This document shows positions 1 to 8,079 of a stretch of 33,731 bases of DNA, piece after piece. The notes under the pieces are model-generated. The model searched no databases, was not told where the DNA came from, and saw only the letters and a list, made by a program, of their open reading frames with translations. Each line of letters starts with the position of its first letter. The first letter of the stretch is position 1. Source of the stretch: Nitrospirota bacterium (lineage in GTDB: Bacteria > Nitrospirota > Thermodesulfovibrionia > Thermodesulfovibrionales > UBA6898); assembly GCA_021814475.1 (NCBI GenBank), contig JAKAIE010000026.1, forward strand, positions 1-33,731. The letters are read 5' to 3'. A program made the position numbers and the translations under genes.

Positions 1-80
1 CGTTTGCGTAACTTTACGACCTGCCTTCGAATTTGATATTGCGCTTCCTGATTGAGTGTCCGTGCATCTATTTTTTCCAT
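1..80 (-). mobile_element. IS630-family transposase, N-terminal fragment cut by the window edge
   Basis: Reading the minus strand from an ATG at 80 gives an open frame of 26 codons that runs off the left edge. It begins MEKIDARTL and continues with QEAQY and RRQVVKLRK. From memory this resembles the start of IS630-type transposases, where MEKIDAR and a helix leading into the helix-turn-helix are typical. A GATATAAT stretch lies about 10 bases upstream of the ATG and would serve as its -10 box. The catalytic DDE region would lie outside the window, so intactness cannot be judged. I could not define the terminal inverted repeat or the target TA with confidence, but the element end should lie between about 81 and 138. 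The family call rests on a short N-terminus only. Confidence 0.6.
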
Positions 81-138
81 GCACCAATTATATCACATTA
101 TTAATCTATTTGCTTGCCAAGTTAATATAATGCCGTCG

Positions 139-1404
139 TCAGCTTCCGGCCGCCTCTTCACGCCTCCTGCAGTAATTGACACCCCGATCAGTCCCCTCCA
201 ACCTGAAAAGCGGGTCACCGTTGATCAGTTCTTTCATCCGCCCGATACCGATGCTGTTATAGAAGACCGGTCGTAGCAAACTCCGGTCTTCCGCCCTTCC
301 CAACACCCCCCGCTTCAGGGCGCTGTCCTTCCGGATCAGCTGAGTCACCCGCAGATTGCGGTAAAGCCTGATAAAAATGTTAATACCAACCTGATCCGGC
401 TGCAACCTGCGAAAGAAATCCAGATAAAAGAGAAGCGTTTCTTCATCCTCGTACGGGAATCCCGTCAGAAAATCGACCACCAGCCTGATGCCGCTTGAAT
501 GGGCACTGAAGATGATCTTCTCAATGTCCGTCCAGTATAGAGGACATTTTTTCCATGAATCGACCGTCAGGGTAATCAGGGAAACACCCGTCTCCTTCAT
601 CAACCGCAGGAGCTTTCTGCTGTGATTCGCCGGCTTCATATACAGCGTCCAGTCGATCGCCAAGCCGGAACTCTTCAGCGCCCGGAGAAATTCAAGCGCA
701 TAGTCCGGGTCCTCGTTGAACTCCGAATCGCAGAGGTGAAACCGGGTACACCCCCTGCCGACCAGGAGCCTTATCTCTTCGATCACCTCCGGGATCTTTC
801 TGTAGGTCACCGGAGTATCCGCCTCGATGCAGTAGAGGCACGACGAACCGCATCCTCTGTGCGTCTGGAACCCGGCGATTCCCCCTTCGTCGAGGTATCT
901 CTGATAATCAACCCCCTCTGTTCTTCTGGACGGCGCTATCTCGTATGAGTATTGCCTCCGATAGACCTTCCCCTGCCCGTTTCCTCGCAGAAGCTCTTCC
1001 GCAGCATGGACCACAATCCCCTCGCCCGCGCCCTCCACAGCGGCGTCCGCCTCGAGATATGCCAGCACTCCTTCAGGGTCGGCCGATACCCCCGGGCCTC
1101 CGATCAACACCCTGAGATTATGAGTTCCCCTGATATGCCGGACGAAGGAGCGTATCCCGTCAAGAAAAAACTCATTTGTCTGGTAAAGGACCGTATCGAT
1201 ATTTCTGACGGTCACCGCAGCGATATCCGGCCTGAATGCATCCACAGAACCATCGATTTCGTGGAAGGGATTATCGCTGAAACAAAGGTCCACGAGCCGC
1301 GTCTCATGGCCCGCGGATACCAGTTCGCCGGCGATATATTCGAGCCCGATAGGCGGCACAGGAGGATGCAAGTAACGGTTAGGATTGAGGAGAAGTATCC
1401 TCAC
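139..1404 (-). CDS. B12-binding-domain-type radical SAM protein
   Basis: A 421-residue cytoplasmic enzyme of the cobalamin-binding/radical SAM superfamily. Residues 1-140 form a Rossmann-like domain (MRILLLNPNR, PPIGLEYIAGEL, then VLIGGPGVSADPE) typical of B12-binding domains, but without the DxHxxG motif for base-off cobalamin. The radical SAM cluster site is the CxxxCxxC at Cys185, Cys189 and Cys192, in GCGSSCLYC. The rest is a TIM-barrel-like region with GFPYEDEET. The start is a GTG at 1404, because the same frame has a stop 15 codons upstream and no other start between. The ribosome site is weak (AGG about 8 bases upstream). The substrate is unknown. The gene stands alone, beside an insertion sequence downstream and a divergent regulator upstream. 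The superfamily is secure; a specific function is not. Confidence 0.85.
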   Translation of the reverse strand: MRILLLNPNRYLHPPVPPIGLEYIAGELVSAGHETRLVDLCFSDNPFHEIDGSVDAFRPDIAAVTVRNIDTVLYQTNEFFLDGIRSFVRHIRGTHNLRVLIGGPGVSADPEGVLAYLEADAAVEGAGEGIVVHAAEELLRGNGQGKVYRRQYSYEIAPSRRTEGVDYQRYLDEGGIAGFQTHRGCGSSCLYCIEADTPVTYRKIPEVIEEIRLLVGRGCTRFHLCDSEFNEDPDYALEFLRALKSSGLAIDWTLYMKPANHSRKLLRLMKETGVSLITLTVDSWKKCPLYWTDIEKIIFSAHSSGIRLVVDFLTGFPYEDEETLLFYLDFFRRLQPDQVGINIFIRLYRNLRVTQLIRKDSALKRGVLGRAEDRSLLRPVFYNSIGIGRMKELINGDPLFRLEGTDRGVNYCRRREEAAGS

Positions 1405-1796
1405 CTTGCAGTGCCTGCGGTAAACAAGACTATTATCTTCACGAGGCTAACCACCAGTTATTTCCCATTTATTTCCCCTGAGACGCCCGCTGATGCAGTA
1501 CTTGAACATTTCCGTTCATCCGGACGTTTCAGCTGACGGCAGCGAATACCCATAGCGAATCCTCTCCAGCTACAGCAAAGTACTGCCTCTTTCCTCAATT
1601 ACTGCCCCTGGTCCGGATATTCTTATTCCTCCTCGTCACCCTTCATTGCCGAATGCCTATTATTATATATATTTCCGTTCCCGCAGCACAGCAAACAACG
1701 TTCCCGGCTGAAAACCGTTGACAAGTCTTAAGAATATGGTAGAATGAATTGCATATAACTGCCTGTTTTATAATTATAGTTCCAGAAAGGTTTCTT
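1405..1796. other. Intergenic region of about 390 bp
   Basis: I see no credible gene here on either strand. It separates two divergent genes. The right end holds the strong promoter of the HD-GYP/PATAN gene; the rest shows no clear terminator, riboswitch or repeat. No good sigma70 promoter was found for the leftward radical SAM gene. Confidence 0.5.
1718..1745 (+). promoter_or_regulatory. Sigma70-type promoter of the HD-GYP/PATAN gene
   Basis: A perfect -35 TTGACA (1718-1723) is followed after 16 bases by -10 TAGAAT (1740-1745), preceded by TGG as in extended -10 promoters. The start codon is at 1797, leaving a leader of about 45 bases. Confidence 0.7.
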
Positions 1797-3470
1797 ATGT
1801 CCACAACAAAGGGAATCCTCATATTCAACAGAAATGACAAGGAACGGGAGTCCCTTCGATCCTTACTGAAGACGGGGGATGTGATCGTCTTCGATACCGA
1901 TGATGCCCTTGATGCACTCCATATCCTTCAAAAAGAGGATATCCGGGTCGTTCTCGTCGGCAACGGCATGGCTGCGATGTCCCCCGGGGAATTCCGGGAT
2001 CTGGTCGAGAAAATTCGCCCTGGTGTCAGCACCGTGTTCACCTCGCCTTTTTTCGACAAGGGAAGGGACCTGACTGTCGATATAGGGGAGTTTCTGAACA
2101 TGATCAGCGACCACCTCCGGAGGGAAAATGTCCTCACAAAGGAACTGGCAGAGGTAAAACAGTTCGCCTATTCGATTGCGGACAGACTGCTCCAGATCTT
2201 CGCGGTAAATGACAGATATTTTTTTAACAACGACCATCTCGTTGCCAGAATGTCCCGCAAAATCGCCGCAAGAATGAACCTGGACGATGCCCTGCTTGAG
2301 GCGATACCCATGGCCGCTCTCCTCAGGGATATCGGCAGGGTCGTCATCCACCAGCAGATCCTGGAGGAAACAAAGAGGCTGAACCAGCTCGAATTGACCC
2401 CCGTCAAGGCCCACCCGATTCATACAATGCAGATACTGCGGCAGGTAAGCTTTCCCTGGAACCTGGACTCGATCGTCATCCAGCATCATGAGCATTACGA
2501 CGGCAGCGGATATCCGATGGGACTTAAGGGCAGGGAGATCACGATCGGCGCCAGGATTATAGCTGTTGTCGACGCCTTCTATGCGATGACTACAGACAGG
2601 CCCTACCGGAAGGCCCTGTCAAGGGAGATGGCGATCACGGAGATGAAGAAAAACGCCGGAAGCCAGTTCGACCCCGAGGTGGTGGAGGTCTTCCTGGCTC
2701 TCATCGGCGACGAGACCTCTGAGCCGAAGCCCCAGAAGAGTCTCCTTATCTTTGAGCGCGAAAACAGCGTTGCCGCCATGGTCAAACTCAGCAGCGCGGC
2801 CGCCGATGCCGAGGTTGTCCATGCCACCAGCAGCATCGAGGCGATCAGCCGGATCCGGCAGAAGGAGCCGCAACTTGTCATTCTCGACAGCGGTGCTCTT
2901 GAGCCCGAGACCTTTATGCGCTTTTACAAGACCGCCCGGCAGACAGCTGCTCCGTCCTGCCGGTTTTTACTGATCATCCCTGGGCGTGAATCTGTCGGAC
3001 GATTTGACGACGACGTCGAATATATCTCCAAGCCCCTCAGCATCGAACAGCTGACCATCGCGATCAAAAACCTGCTTCTGAAGCCTTCCGCGCCCGTGGC
3101 CTGCGAAGAGGTGCGCGGCCTCACCGGAACCCTCGAGGACTTCAATCTTATGGATATCATCCAGATACTGAGCCTCGGTCTTAAAACGGCAAAGGTCGAG
3201 ATCACGAGTGGAAAAGATGCGGGCGTCCTCTATCTTCTGAGGGGAAAGGTCGTCTTCGCCTCAGCCGGAAGCCTCAGGGGAACAGAGGCGTTTTACGACC
3301 TGATAAGGTGGAGAAAGGGGTTTTTCTACATCATGCACGGCCAGTCTACGGATGAAGTGAACGTGACCGTCGATACCATGCATCTCCTGATGGACGCCTG
3401 TGCGCTGATGGACGAGAAGGCTCCCCGCGCCACTGACAGCAAACCGAGGCCGGCTGCACAGATCAGGTAG
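1797..3470 (+). CDS. Multidomain signalling protein: degenerate receiver, degenerate HD-GYP, receiver, PATAN
   Basis: A 557-residue cytoplasmic protein. Residues 1-105 look like a receiver fold, but the acceptor position reads VVLVGNGM with no Asp. Residues 130-305 are HD-GYP-like. HHEHYDGSGYP (230-240) and the following VDAFYAMTTDRPYR are well kept, but the signature His-Asp is Arg177-Asp178 (LLRDIGR), so a metal ligand needed for c-di-GMP hydrolysis is missing. Residues 314-428 are a second receiver with Asp364 (LVILDS) and Lys412 (SKP). Residues 440-515 match PATAN/DUF4388 (LTGTLEDFNLMDIIQ). The ATG at 1797 has AGAAAGG six bases upstream; an in-frame ATG 48 bases earlier has no such site. 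The gene overlaps the end of obg by 8 bases on the opposite strand. A c-di-GMP binding or scaffold role is an inference. Confidence 0.85.
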   Translation: MSTTKGILIFNRNDKERESLRSLLKTGDVIVFDTDDALDALHILQKEDIRVVLVGNGMAAMSPGEFRDLVEKIRPGVSTVFTSPFFDKGRDLTVDIGEFLNMISDHLRRENVLTKELAEVKQFAYSIADRLLQIFAVNDRYFFNNDHLVARMSRKIAARMNLDDALLEAIPMAALLRDIGRVVIHQQILEETKRLNQLELTPVKAHPIHTMQILRQVSFPWNLDSIVIQHHEHYDGSGYPMGLKGREITIGARIIAVVDAFYAMTTDRPYRKALSREMAITEMKKNAGSQFDPEVVEVFLALIGDETSEPKPQKSLLIFERENSVAAMVKLSSAAADAEVVHATSSIEAISRIRQKEPQLVILDSGALEPETFMRFYKTARQTAAPSCRFLLIIPGRESVGRFDDDVEYISKPLSIEQLTIAIKNLLLKPSAPVACEEVRGLTGTLEDFNLMDIIQILSLGLKTAKVEITSGKDAGVLYLLRGKVVFASAGSLRGTEAFYDLIRWRKGFFYIMHGQSTDEVNVTVDTMHLLMDACALMDEKAPRATDSKPRPAAQIR

Positions 3471-4473
3471 CAGCAGTCCTTTCGAGGATATCCGAAATAT
3501 ATTTAACCAGCCTGTCTATCCCCTGGCCGGTGGCGGAAGAGATCGCGAGGAAGTCGATTCTCTGCGCCTTGCAGTAGCGCTCGACCATGGAAAAACGCTC
3601 CTTATCACCCGCAATGTCAAGCTTTGTGCCGACAACGGTCTGTGGTTTTCTCATGAGTTCCGGGCTGTAGAGCTCAAGTTCCCGGTTAATCGTCTTGAGG
3701 CTCTCAACCGGGTCGCCCTCACCCATCTCGGAGATGTCGACAAGGTGGAGAAGACGCGACGTGCGCTCCACATGCCTCAGGAACTGAAACCCGAGCCCCA
3801 CGCCCTTGTGCGCACCTTCGATCAGACCTGGGATATCCGCCACCACAAAGCTCCGCCTGTGCTCGGGTTTCACCACACCAAGATTGGGGACGAGGGTGGT
3901 AAACGGGTAGTCCGCTATCTTAGGCCTTGCCGCCGAAATGACCGATATGAGGGTGGACTTGCCTGCATTCGGAAGCCCAATCAGTCCAATGTCGGCGATC
4001 AGCTTGAGTTCAAGGATCAGGTTGAGTTCCTCTCCTTCCTCACCGGGTTGCGCAAACCTTGGAACCTGCCGTGTGGCCGTTGCAAAATTGGAGTTGCCGA
4101 GTCCTCCCCTGCCGCCCTTTGCAACGATCGCCTCGGCGCCCTCGTGTTCAAGGTCATACAGTACCTCCTCGGTGCCTGCGGACTTGATCAGTGTTCCTAT
4201 CGGCACCGGAATGAGAAGGTCCTCACCGTCCCGTCCGTGCATCTTCTGTTTCTGGCCGTGCGCTCCCCTCTCGGCCCGATACTCGCGTTTATATCTGAAG
4301 TCCAGAAGGGTATTGAGTTCATGAGACACCCGGAAGATGATGTGGCCTCCCCTGCCGCCGTCACCGCCGTCAGGCCCGCCGCGCGGGACGTACTTCTCCC
4401 TGCGGAAATGCACGGCGCCTCTTCCGCCGTCACCGGCCTTCACATAAATTGTAGCGTAGTCGACAAATTTCAT
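3463..4473 (-). CDS. obg: Obg-family GTPase
   Basis: Obg/CgtA is an essential ribosome-associated GTPase for late 50S assembly and stress control. Residues 1-158 are the glycine-rich Obg fold (FVDYATIYVKAGDGG, GGPDGGDGGRGG). The G domain follows: G1 GLPNAGKST (166-174), G2 YPFTTLVPNLG, G3 DIPGLIEGA (213-221) and a G4 reading TKLD rather than the commoner NKxD. At 336 residues it lacks the extra C-terminal OCT domain of some homologues, which is common in Gram-negative bacteria. It follows rplU and rpmA, the usual order for these 50S genes, but a hairpin terminator lies between rpmA and obg. Its last codons overlap the end of the convergent signalling gene by 8 bases. Confidence 0.97.
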   Translation of the reverse strand: MKFVDYATIYVKAGDGGRGAVHFRREKYVPRGGPDGGDGGRGGHIIFRVSHELNTLLDFRYKREYRAERGAHGQKQKMHGRDGEDLLIPVPIGTLIKSAGTEEVLYDLEHEGAEAIVAKGGRGGLGNSNFATATRQVPRFAQPGEEGEELNLILELKLIADIGLIGLPNAGKSTLISVISAARPKIADYPFTTLVPNLGVVKPEHRRSFVVADIPGLIEGAHKGVGLGFQFLRHVERTSRLLHLVDISEMGEGDPVESLKTINRELELYSPELMRKPQTVVGTKLDIAGDKERFSMVERYCKAQRIDFLAISSATGQGIDRLVKYISDILERTAAT

Positions 4474-4490
4474 AGTAATGGTCTGAAAAT

Positions 4491-4523
4491 AAAAAAAGGC
4501 AGATGCAGCATCTGCCTTTTTTT
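4491..4523 (-). terminator. Intrinsic terminator or attenuator between rpmA and obg
   Basis: A perfect 8-bp stem GGCAGATG/CATCTGCC with a three-base loop is flanked by seven A on one side and seven T on the other, so it is symmetrical and could stop transcription in both directions. It lies 18 bases after the rpmA stop and 18 bases before the obg start. It must act either as a partial terminator that lowers obg expression relative to rplU-rpmA, or obg has its own promoter in the short gap. Confidence 0.85.
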
Positions 4524-4541
4524 ATCGTTTGTGCGGGAAAC

Positions 4542-4805
4542 TTATGCCTGGCCGGCCGGGTAAACGCTGATCTTGAGCCTGTCCCTGTCTTTCCGCTCGA
4601 AATTCACTACCCCGTCGATCAGGGCAAAGAGCGTATCGTCCGAACCCTTTCCGACGTTATTGCCCGGATGGAACTTTGTTCCTCTCTGGCGAACGAGTAT
4701 GTTGCCCGCCCTGACCGCCTCACCGCCGAACTTTTTCACGCCAAGTCTTTGAGCATTGCTGTCGCGTCCATTTCTGGAACTGCCGACTCCTTTTTTATGT
4801 GCCAT
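4542..4805 (-). CDS. rpmA: 50S ribosomal protein L27
   Basis: An 87-residue L27, of the family's normal length. It has the typical [16 protein letters not shown] start, the [20 protein letters not shown] core and the HPGNNVG motif. The N-terminus begins directly with MAHKK and has no cleavable leader of the Firmicutes type. In the assembled ribosome this tail reaches the peptidyl transferase centre. It lies 4 bases after rplU and shares its promoter. Confidence 0.98.
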   Translation of the reverse strand: MAHKKGVGSSRNGRDSNAQRLGVKKFGGEAVRAGNILVRQRGTKFHPGNNVGKGSDDTLFALIDGVVNFERKDRDRLKISVYPAGQA

Positions 4806-4809
4806 GTCA

Positions 4810-5127
4810 CTAACCTCCGATAACGATATCTTTGATCTTCAGAACAGTAAATGACTGCCTGTGACCATTCAGTTTGCGATAACCCTTCCTCGGCTTCTGC
4901 TTATAGACGAGGACCGTGCGGTCTCTCTTGTCTCCGATCACCTCGGCCTTGACCGATGCGTTCTGCACATACGGCTTGCCGATCTCGACGCCGCTGTCTC
5001 TCGATACAAAGAGCACCTTATCGATACTGATCTCGGCACCGCTCGCGGAAGCAAGCTTGTTGACCTTAATCGTCTCACCGGGGACAACCTTCATCTGCTG
5101 CCCTCCCGTCTCAATCACTGCGTACAT
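4810..5127 (-). CDS. rplU: 50S ribosomal protein L21
   Basis: A 105-residue L21 of normal length, starting [11 protein letters not shown] and ending with the conserved [16 protein letters not shown] segment. It is a 50S protein that contacts 23S rRNA. The ATG at 5127 is preceded by GGAGGTGAATTATT, a strong ribosome site. It is the first gene of the rplU-rpmA(-obg) unit and has a good promoter upstream. Confidence 0.98.
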   Translation of the reverse strand: MYAVIETGGQQMKVVPGETIKVNKLASASGAEISIDKVLFVSRDSGVEIGKPYVQNASVKAEVIGDKRDRTVLVYKQKPRKGYRKLNGHRQSFTVLKIKDIVIGG

Positions 5128-5162
5128 AATAATTCACCTCCGGACAAATTGTGATCAGTATA

Positions 5163-5191
5163 ATAACACATAACTAAAGATTATTGTGCAA
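5163..5191 (-). promoter_or_regulatory. Sigma70-type promoter of rplU-rpmA
   Basis: On the minus strand TTGCAC (5186-5191) and TGTTAT (5163-5168) are separated by exactly 17 bases. A second -10-like TATTAT overlaps the latter. The promoter lies about 36 bases upstream of the rplU start, and an A-run lies just upstream of the -35 box. Confidence 0.6.
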
Positions 5192-5243
5192 AAAAAGTCG
5201 CTGGAGCGGGCAGGAATAAATCCCTGCGGGTCCGTCTGCCAAT

Positions 5244-5275
5244 AAGAAAGGGAAGACCTTCGCCTTCCCTTTCTT
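5244..5275 (-). terminator. Hairpin terminator downstream of glnA
   Basis: A perfect 12-bp stem AAGAAAGGGAAG/CTTCCCTTTCTT with an 8-base loop begins 32 bases after the glnA stop. The 3' side on the minus strand is T-rich (TTTCTTATT) but not a clean U-run, so it is likely but not an ideal intrinsic terminator. Confidence 0.65.
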
Positions 5276-5306
5276 GGCTGCGGTGCAACTCTGTTTTGAC
5301 TGTTTC

Positions 5307-6719
5307 TTAAATATCGTAGTACAGGAAGAACTCGTACGGATGCGGCCTGAGTCTCAGTGCGTCCACTTCGTTTTTCCTCTTGTAGTTTATCCAGGTCTCG
5401 ATCGCGTCTTCGGTGAAGACATCGCCTTTCCTGAGAAACTCGTTGTCCGCCTCAAGTGCAATGAGCGCCTCGTCGAGACTGCCCGGCATCGTCGGCACCG
5501 ACGCCAACTCTTCAGGCCCGAGATCGTAGATGTCCTTGTCGAGCGGCTCTCCGGGATGGATCTTGTTCTCGATGCCATCGAGGCCCGCCATCAGCATGGC
5601 TGCAAACGCAAGGTAGGTGTTGCAGGAAGGGTCCGGGAACCTGACCTCCACCCTCTTTGCCTTCGGGTTTGCCGAATAGGTCGGAATACGGATCGATGCG
5701 GAACGGTTTCTTGCAGAATAGGCCAGGTTGACCGGCGCCTCGAAGCCAGGGGTAAGTCTCTTGTACGAGTTCGTCGTCGGGTTCGTGAATGCCGCAAGGG
5801 CATGGGCGTGCTTCAGAATGCCGCCGATGTAGTACAGAGCCATTTCGCTCAGACCCGCATAGCCGTTGCCGGCGAACAGGGGCTTGTTCTTCTTCCAGAT
5901 GGACTGGTGGCAGTGCATACCCGAGCCGTTGTCGCCGAAAAGCGGCTTCGGCATGAAGGTCGCAGTCTTGCCGTTCCTGCGGGCCACATTCTTGATGATG
6001 TATTTGAAGAGCATGTTCTTGTCGGCCATCTTGACCAGAGAATCGAACCTCATATCGATCTCCGCCTGGCCCGCGGTTGCAACCTCGTGGTGCTCGCGCT
6101 CGACATAAATGCCCACCTTCTGCATCTCCATGACCATCTCGGTCCTGAGATTCACCTGGCTGTCTGTCGGAGGTACAGGGAAATACCCTTCCTTGTGACG
6201 GGGCTTGTAGCCGAGGTTCGGGTTTTCGTCCCTGCCCGAATTCCAGATGCCTTCCATCGACTCAATAAAATAGTAGCCGCTGTGTGCATTCTGGTCGAAC
6301 TGGATGCCGTCGAAGATGAAGAACTCGGCCTCAGGCCCGAAATAGCAGGTATCACCGATTCCGGTGGACTTCAGATAATTCTCCGCCTTCTGTGCAATGA
6401 AACGGGGGTCTCTTGAGTACTGCTCCTTGGTGATCGGGTCAACGATATTGCAGATCAGGCTGATCGTCGGATACTCCATGAACGGGTCCATGAAAGCCGT
6501 ATCCGGGTCCGGAACGATCAGCATGTCAGAGGTATTGATCGCCTGCCACCCCCTGATCGAGGAGCCGTCGAAGCCGAGCCCCTCTTCAAATACCTCTTCC
6601 TTCAATTCCGCAATCGGCACGGCAAAGTGCTGCCAGATACCCGGAAAATCAAGGAACTTGAAATTGGCCATCACGGCCTTGTTTTCCTGTGCTAACTTCA
6701 GTACGTCCTTCGGTGTCAT
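5307..6719 (-). CDS. glnA: Type I glutamine synthetase
   Basis: GlnA makes glutamine from glutamate, ammonia and ATP as a cytoplasmic dodecamer. The 470 residues are the normal GSI length. Visible signatures are DGSSIRGW (51-58), [11 protein letters not shown] (127-137), the ATP-site [16 protein letters not shown] (258-273) and NRSASIRIP (338-346). Tyr398 in LDKDIYDL sits at the adenylylation site of the GSI-beta group, so control by GlnE-type adenylylation is likely. The start has AGGAGGAGCA directly upstream. It lies 85 bases after glnB on the same strand and is followed by a hairpin terminator. Confidence 0.98.
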   Translation of the reverse strand: MTPKDVLKLAQENKAVMANFKFLDFPGIWQHFAVPIAELKEEVFEEGLGFDGSSIRGWQAINTSDMLIVPDPDTAFMDPFMEYPTISLICNIVDPITKEQYSRDPRFIAQKAENYLKSTGIGDTCYFGPEAEFFIFDGIQFDQNAHSGYYFIESMEGIWNSGRDENPNLGYKPRHKEGYFPVPPTDSQVNLRTEMVMEMQKVGIYVEREHHEVATAGQAEIDMRFDSLVKMADKNMLFKYIIKNVARRNGKTATFMPKPLFGDNGSGMHCHQSIWKKNKPLFAGNGYAGLSEMALYYIGGILKHAHALAAFTNPTTNSYKRLTPGFEAPVNLAYSARNRSASIRIPTYSANPKAKRVEVRFPDPSCNTYLAFAAMLMAGLDGIENKIHPGEPLDKDIYDLGPEELASVPTMPGSLDEALIALEADNEFLRKGDVFTEDAIETWINYKRKNEVDALRLRPHPYEFFLYYDI

Positions 6720-6804
6720 TGCTCCTCCTATAATTGAGTATATCGGGATCGGAATATCCGGAATTCATCCCTTCATATCTGAAACCCGTATTTTCGTGCT
6801 GCTA

Positions 6805-7146
<342 letters not shown>

Positions 7147-7172
7147 TCACCTCCTGTCCCAGCACATCGTTG

Positions 7173-7868
7173 TTATCTGAAAAATGCCTCATAGAAATTC
7201 AGCGCACGTACCGCATACTCCTTATAATACTGATCAGTCTGCCGTTTCAGGGTATCCATGTCGACAGGCTCATTCCCGAGCCACTCGTATATTATCTCTT
7301 CCGTTACCTCAAGATGGAACTGAAATGCATATGCCGTGTTTCCGTAGCGGAAGGCCTGGTTCGGATAGAGCTCTGAGCCCGCCAGCCTCTCGGCGCCTTC
7401 GGGAATATCAAAGGTCTCCCCATGCCAGTGGAACACCTTGAACCTGGACCTGAAATCACCAGCTCCCGGATATGCGGCAACCCTCTTCATCACCGGATCG
7501 CCGGGCCCGGCATCCCTGAGTTCGATATCATACCAGCCGATCTCCTTTTCAGGTCCGGCGTAGACCCTGGCGCCGAGCGCCCTCGCCATAATCTGTGCCC
7601 CAAGACAGACTCCCAGGACCTTCCTGCCACTCCTGATCGCAGCGGCGGCGAGTTCTATCTCCCGCCCGAGGTAAGGATAGATTTCAGTTTCATTGACACT
7701 CATCGGCCCGCCCATCATAACGAGCGTATCGAACGCCTCTGCGTCCGGCACACCCTCCGTCGCACATTCGGCAATGCGATACATGATGCCCTTAGTGCGT
7801 AGATACGTCTCTATTGTTCCGGGGCCTTCGCCTGCCACATTCTTCAGTATGAGAACCGACATGCACAC
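7173..7868 (-). CDS. Class I glutamine amidotransferase-like protein (GMP synthase-type domain)
   Basis: A stand-alone class I glutamine amidotransferase of 231 residues. The catalytic triad is visible: Cys88 in the nucleophile elbow GVCLGAQ, and His185 with Glu187 in FQFHLE. The N-terminal MMGGPMSVNE motif (51-60) is typical of the GuaA-like GATase subgroup found alone, which hydrolyses glutamine or a gamma-glutamyl compound. No synthase partner is adjacent, so the acceptor is unknown. The ATG at 7868 overlaps a TACAAT box; the ATG at 7862 (MSVLIL) is an equally likely start and would make a nearly leaderless message. It lies directly upstream of glnB and glnA, suggesting a link to glutamine use. 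Confidence 0.88.
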   Translation of the reverse strand: MCMSVLILKNVAGEGPGTIETYLRTKGIMYRIAECATEGVPDAEAFDTLVMMGGPMSVNETEIYPYLGREIELAAAAIRSGRKVLGVCLGAQIMARALGARVYAGPEKEIGWYDIELRDAGPGDPVMKRVAAYPGAGDFRSRFKVFHWHGETFDIPEGAERLAGSELYPNQAFRYGNTAYAFQFHLEVTEEIIYEWLGNEPVDMDTLKRQTDQYYKEYAVRALNFYEAFFR

Positions 7869-7930
7869 ATTGTATCAAGAAGCTTGCCATAGTTCGCACC
7901 ACGTCAGATCTCACTTTTGAGGCAGGGGGG

Positions 7931-7977
7931 CAGGCAAACTGCCTGATAATTAGGCATGGCTGATCAAAAAACAGGCA
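7931..7977. repeat. Cluster of CAGGCA/TGCCTG half-sites between divergent nitrogen genes
   Basis: CAGGCA (7931-7936), TGCCTG (7940-7945), AGGCA (7952-7956) and CAGGCA (7972-7977) form overlapping inverted repeats, including CAGGCA-AAC-TGCCTG and TGCCT-N6-AGGCA. They lie 52-98 bases upstream of the candidate sigma54 promoter of the NifA-like gene, where an activator or repressor would bind. They do not match the TGT-N10-ACA NifA site. Confidence 0.45.
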
Positions 7978-8028
7978 ATTTCAGGACAGTAAAACGGCCC
8001 CTCATGAGATAACGCAGTGCTGTTTGAG

Positions 8029-8043
8029 TGGCATGAAAAATGC
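8029..8043 (+). promoter_or_regulatory. Candidate sigma54 (-24/-12) promoter of the NifA-like gene
   Basis: TGGCATGAAAAATGC has GG at 8030-8031 and GC at 8042-8043 with exactly ten bases between, the spacing required for RpoN promoters. The -24 part TGGCATG is close to consensus TGGCACG; the -12 part reads ATGC rather than TTGC. The predicted start near 8055 falls 25 bases before the ATG. A TATAAT at 8058-8063 has no matching -35. Confidence 0.5.
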
Positions 8044-8079
8044 GGGAGATAACGTGATATAATCACACGAGGATGAGAA

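Noticed and set aside
952-1536. Long plus-strand open frame opposite the radical SAM gene
   Set aside because: It lies almost wholly antisense to a well-supported enzyme, has no recognisable motif and no ribosome site.
5274-6416. 380-codon plus-strand frame opposite glnA
   Set aside because: It is antisense to a fully conserved glutamine synthetase; its length reflects codon bias of the real gene.
8058-8063. TATAAT as a sigma70 promoter of the NifA-like gene
   Set aside because: No -35 sequence at 16-18 bases; the sigma54 pair just upstream fits better.
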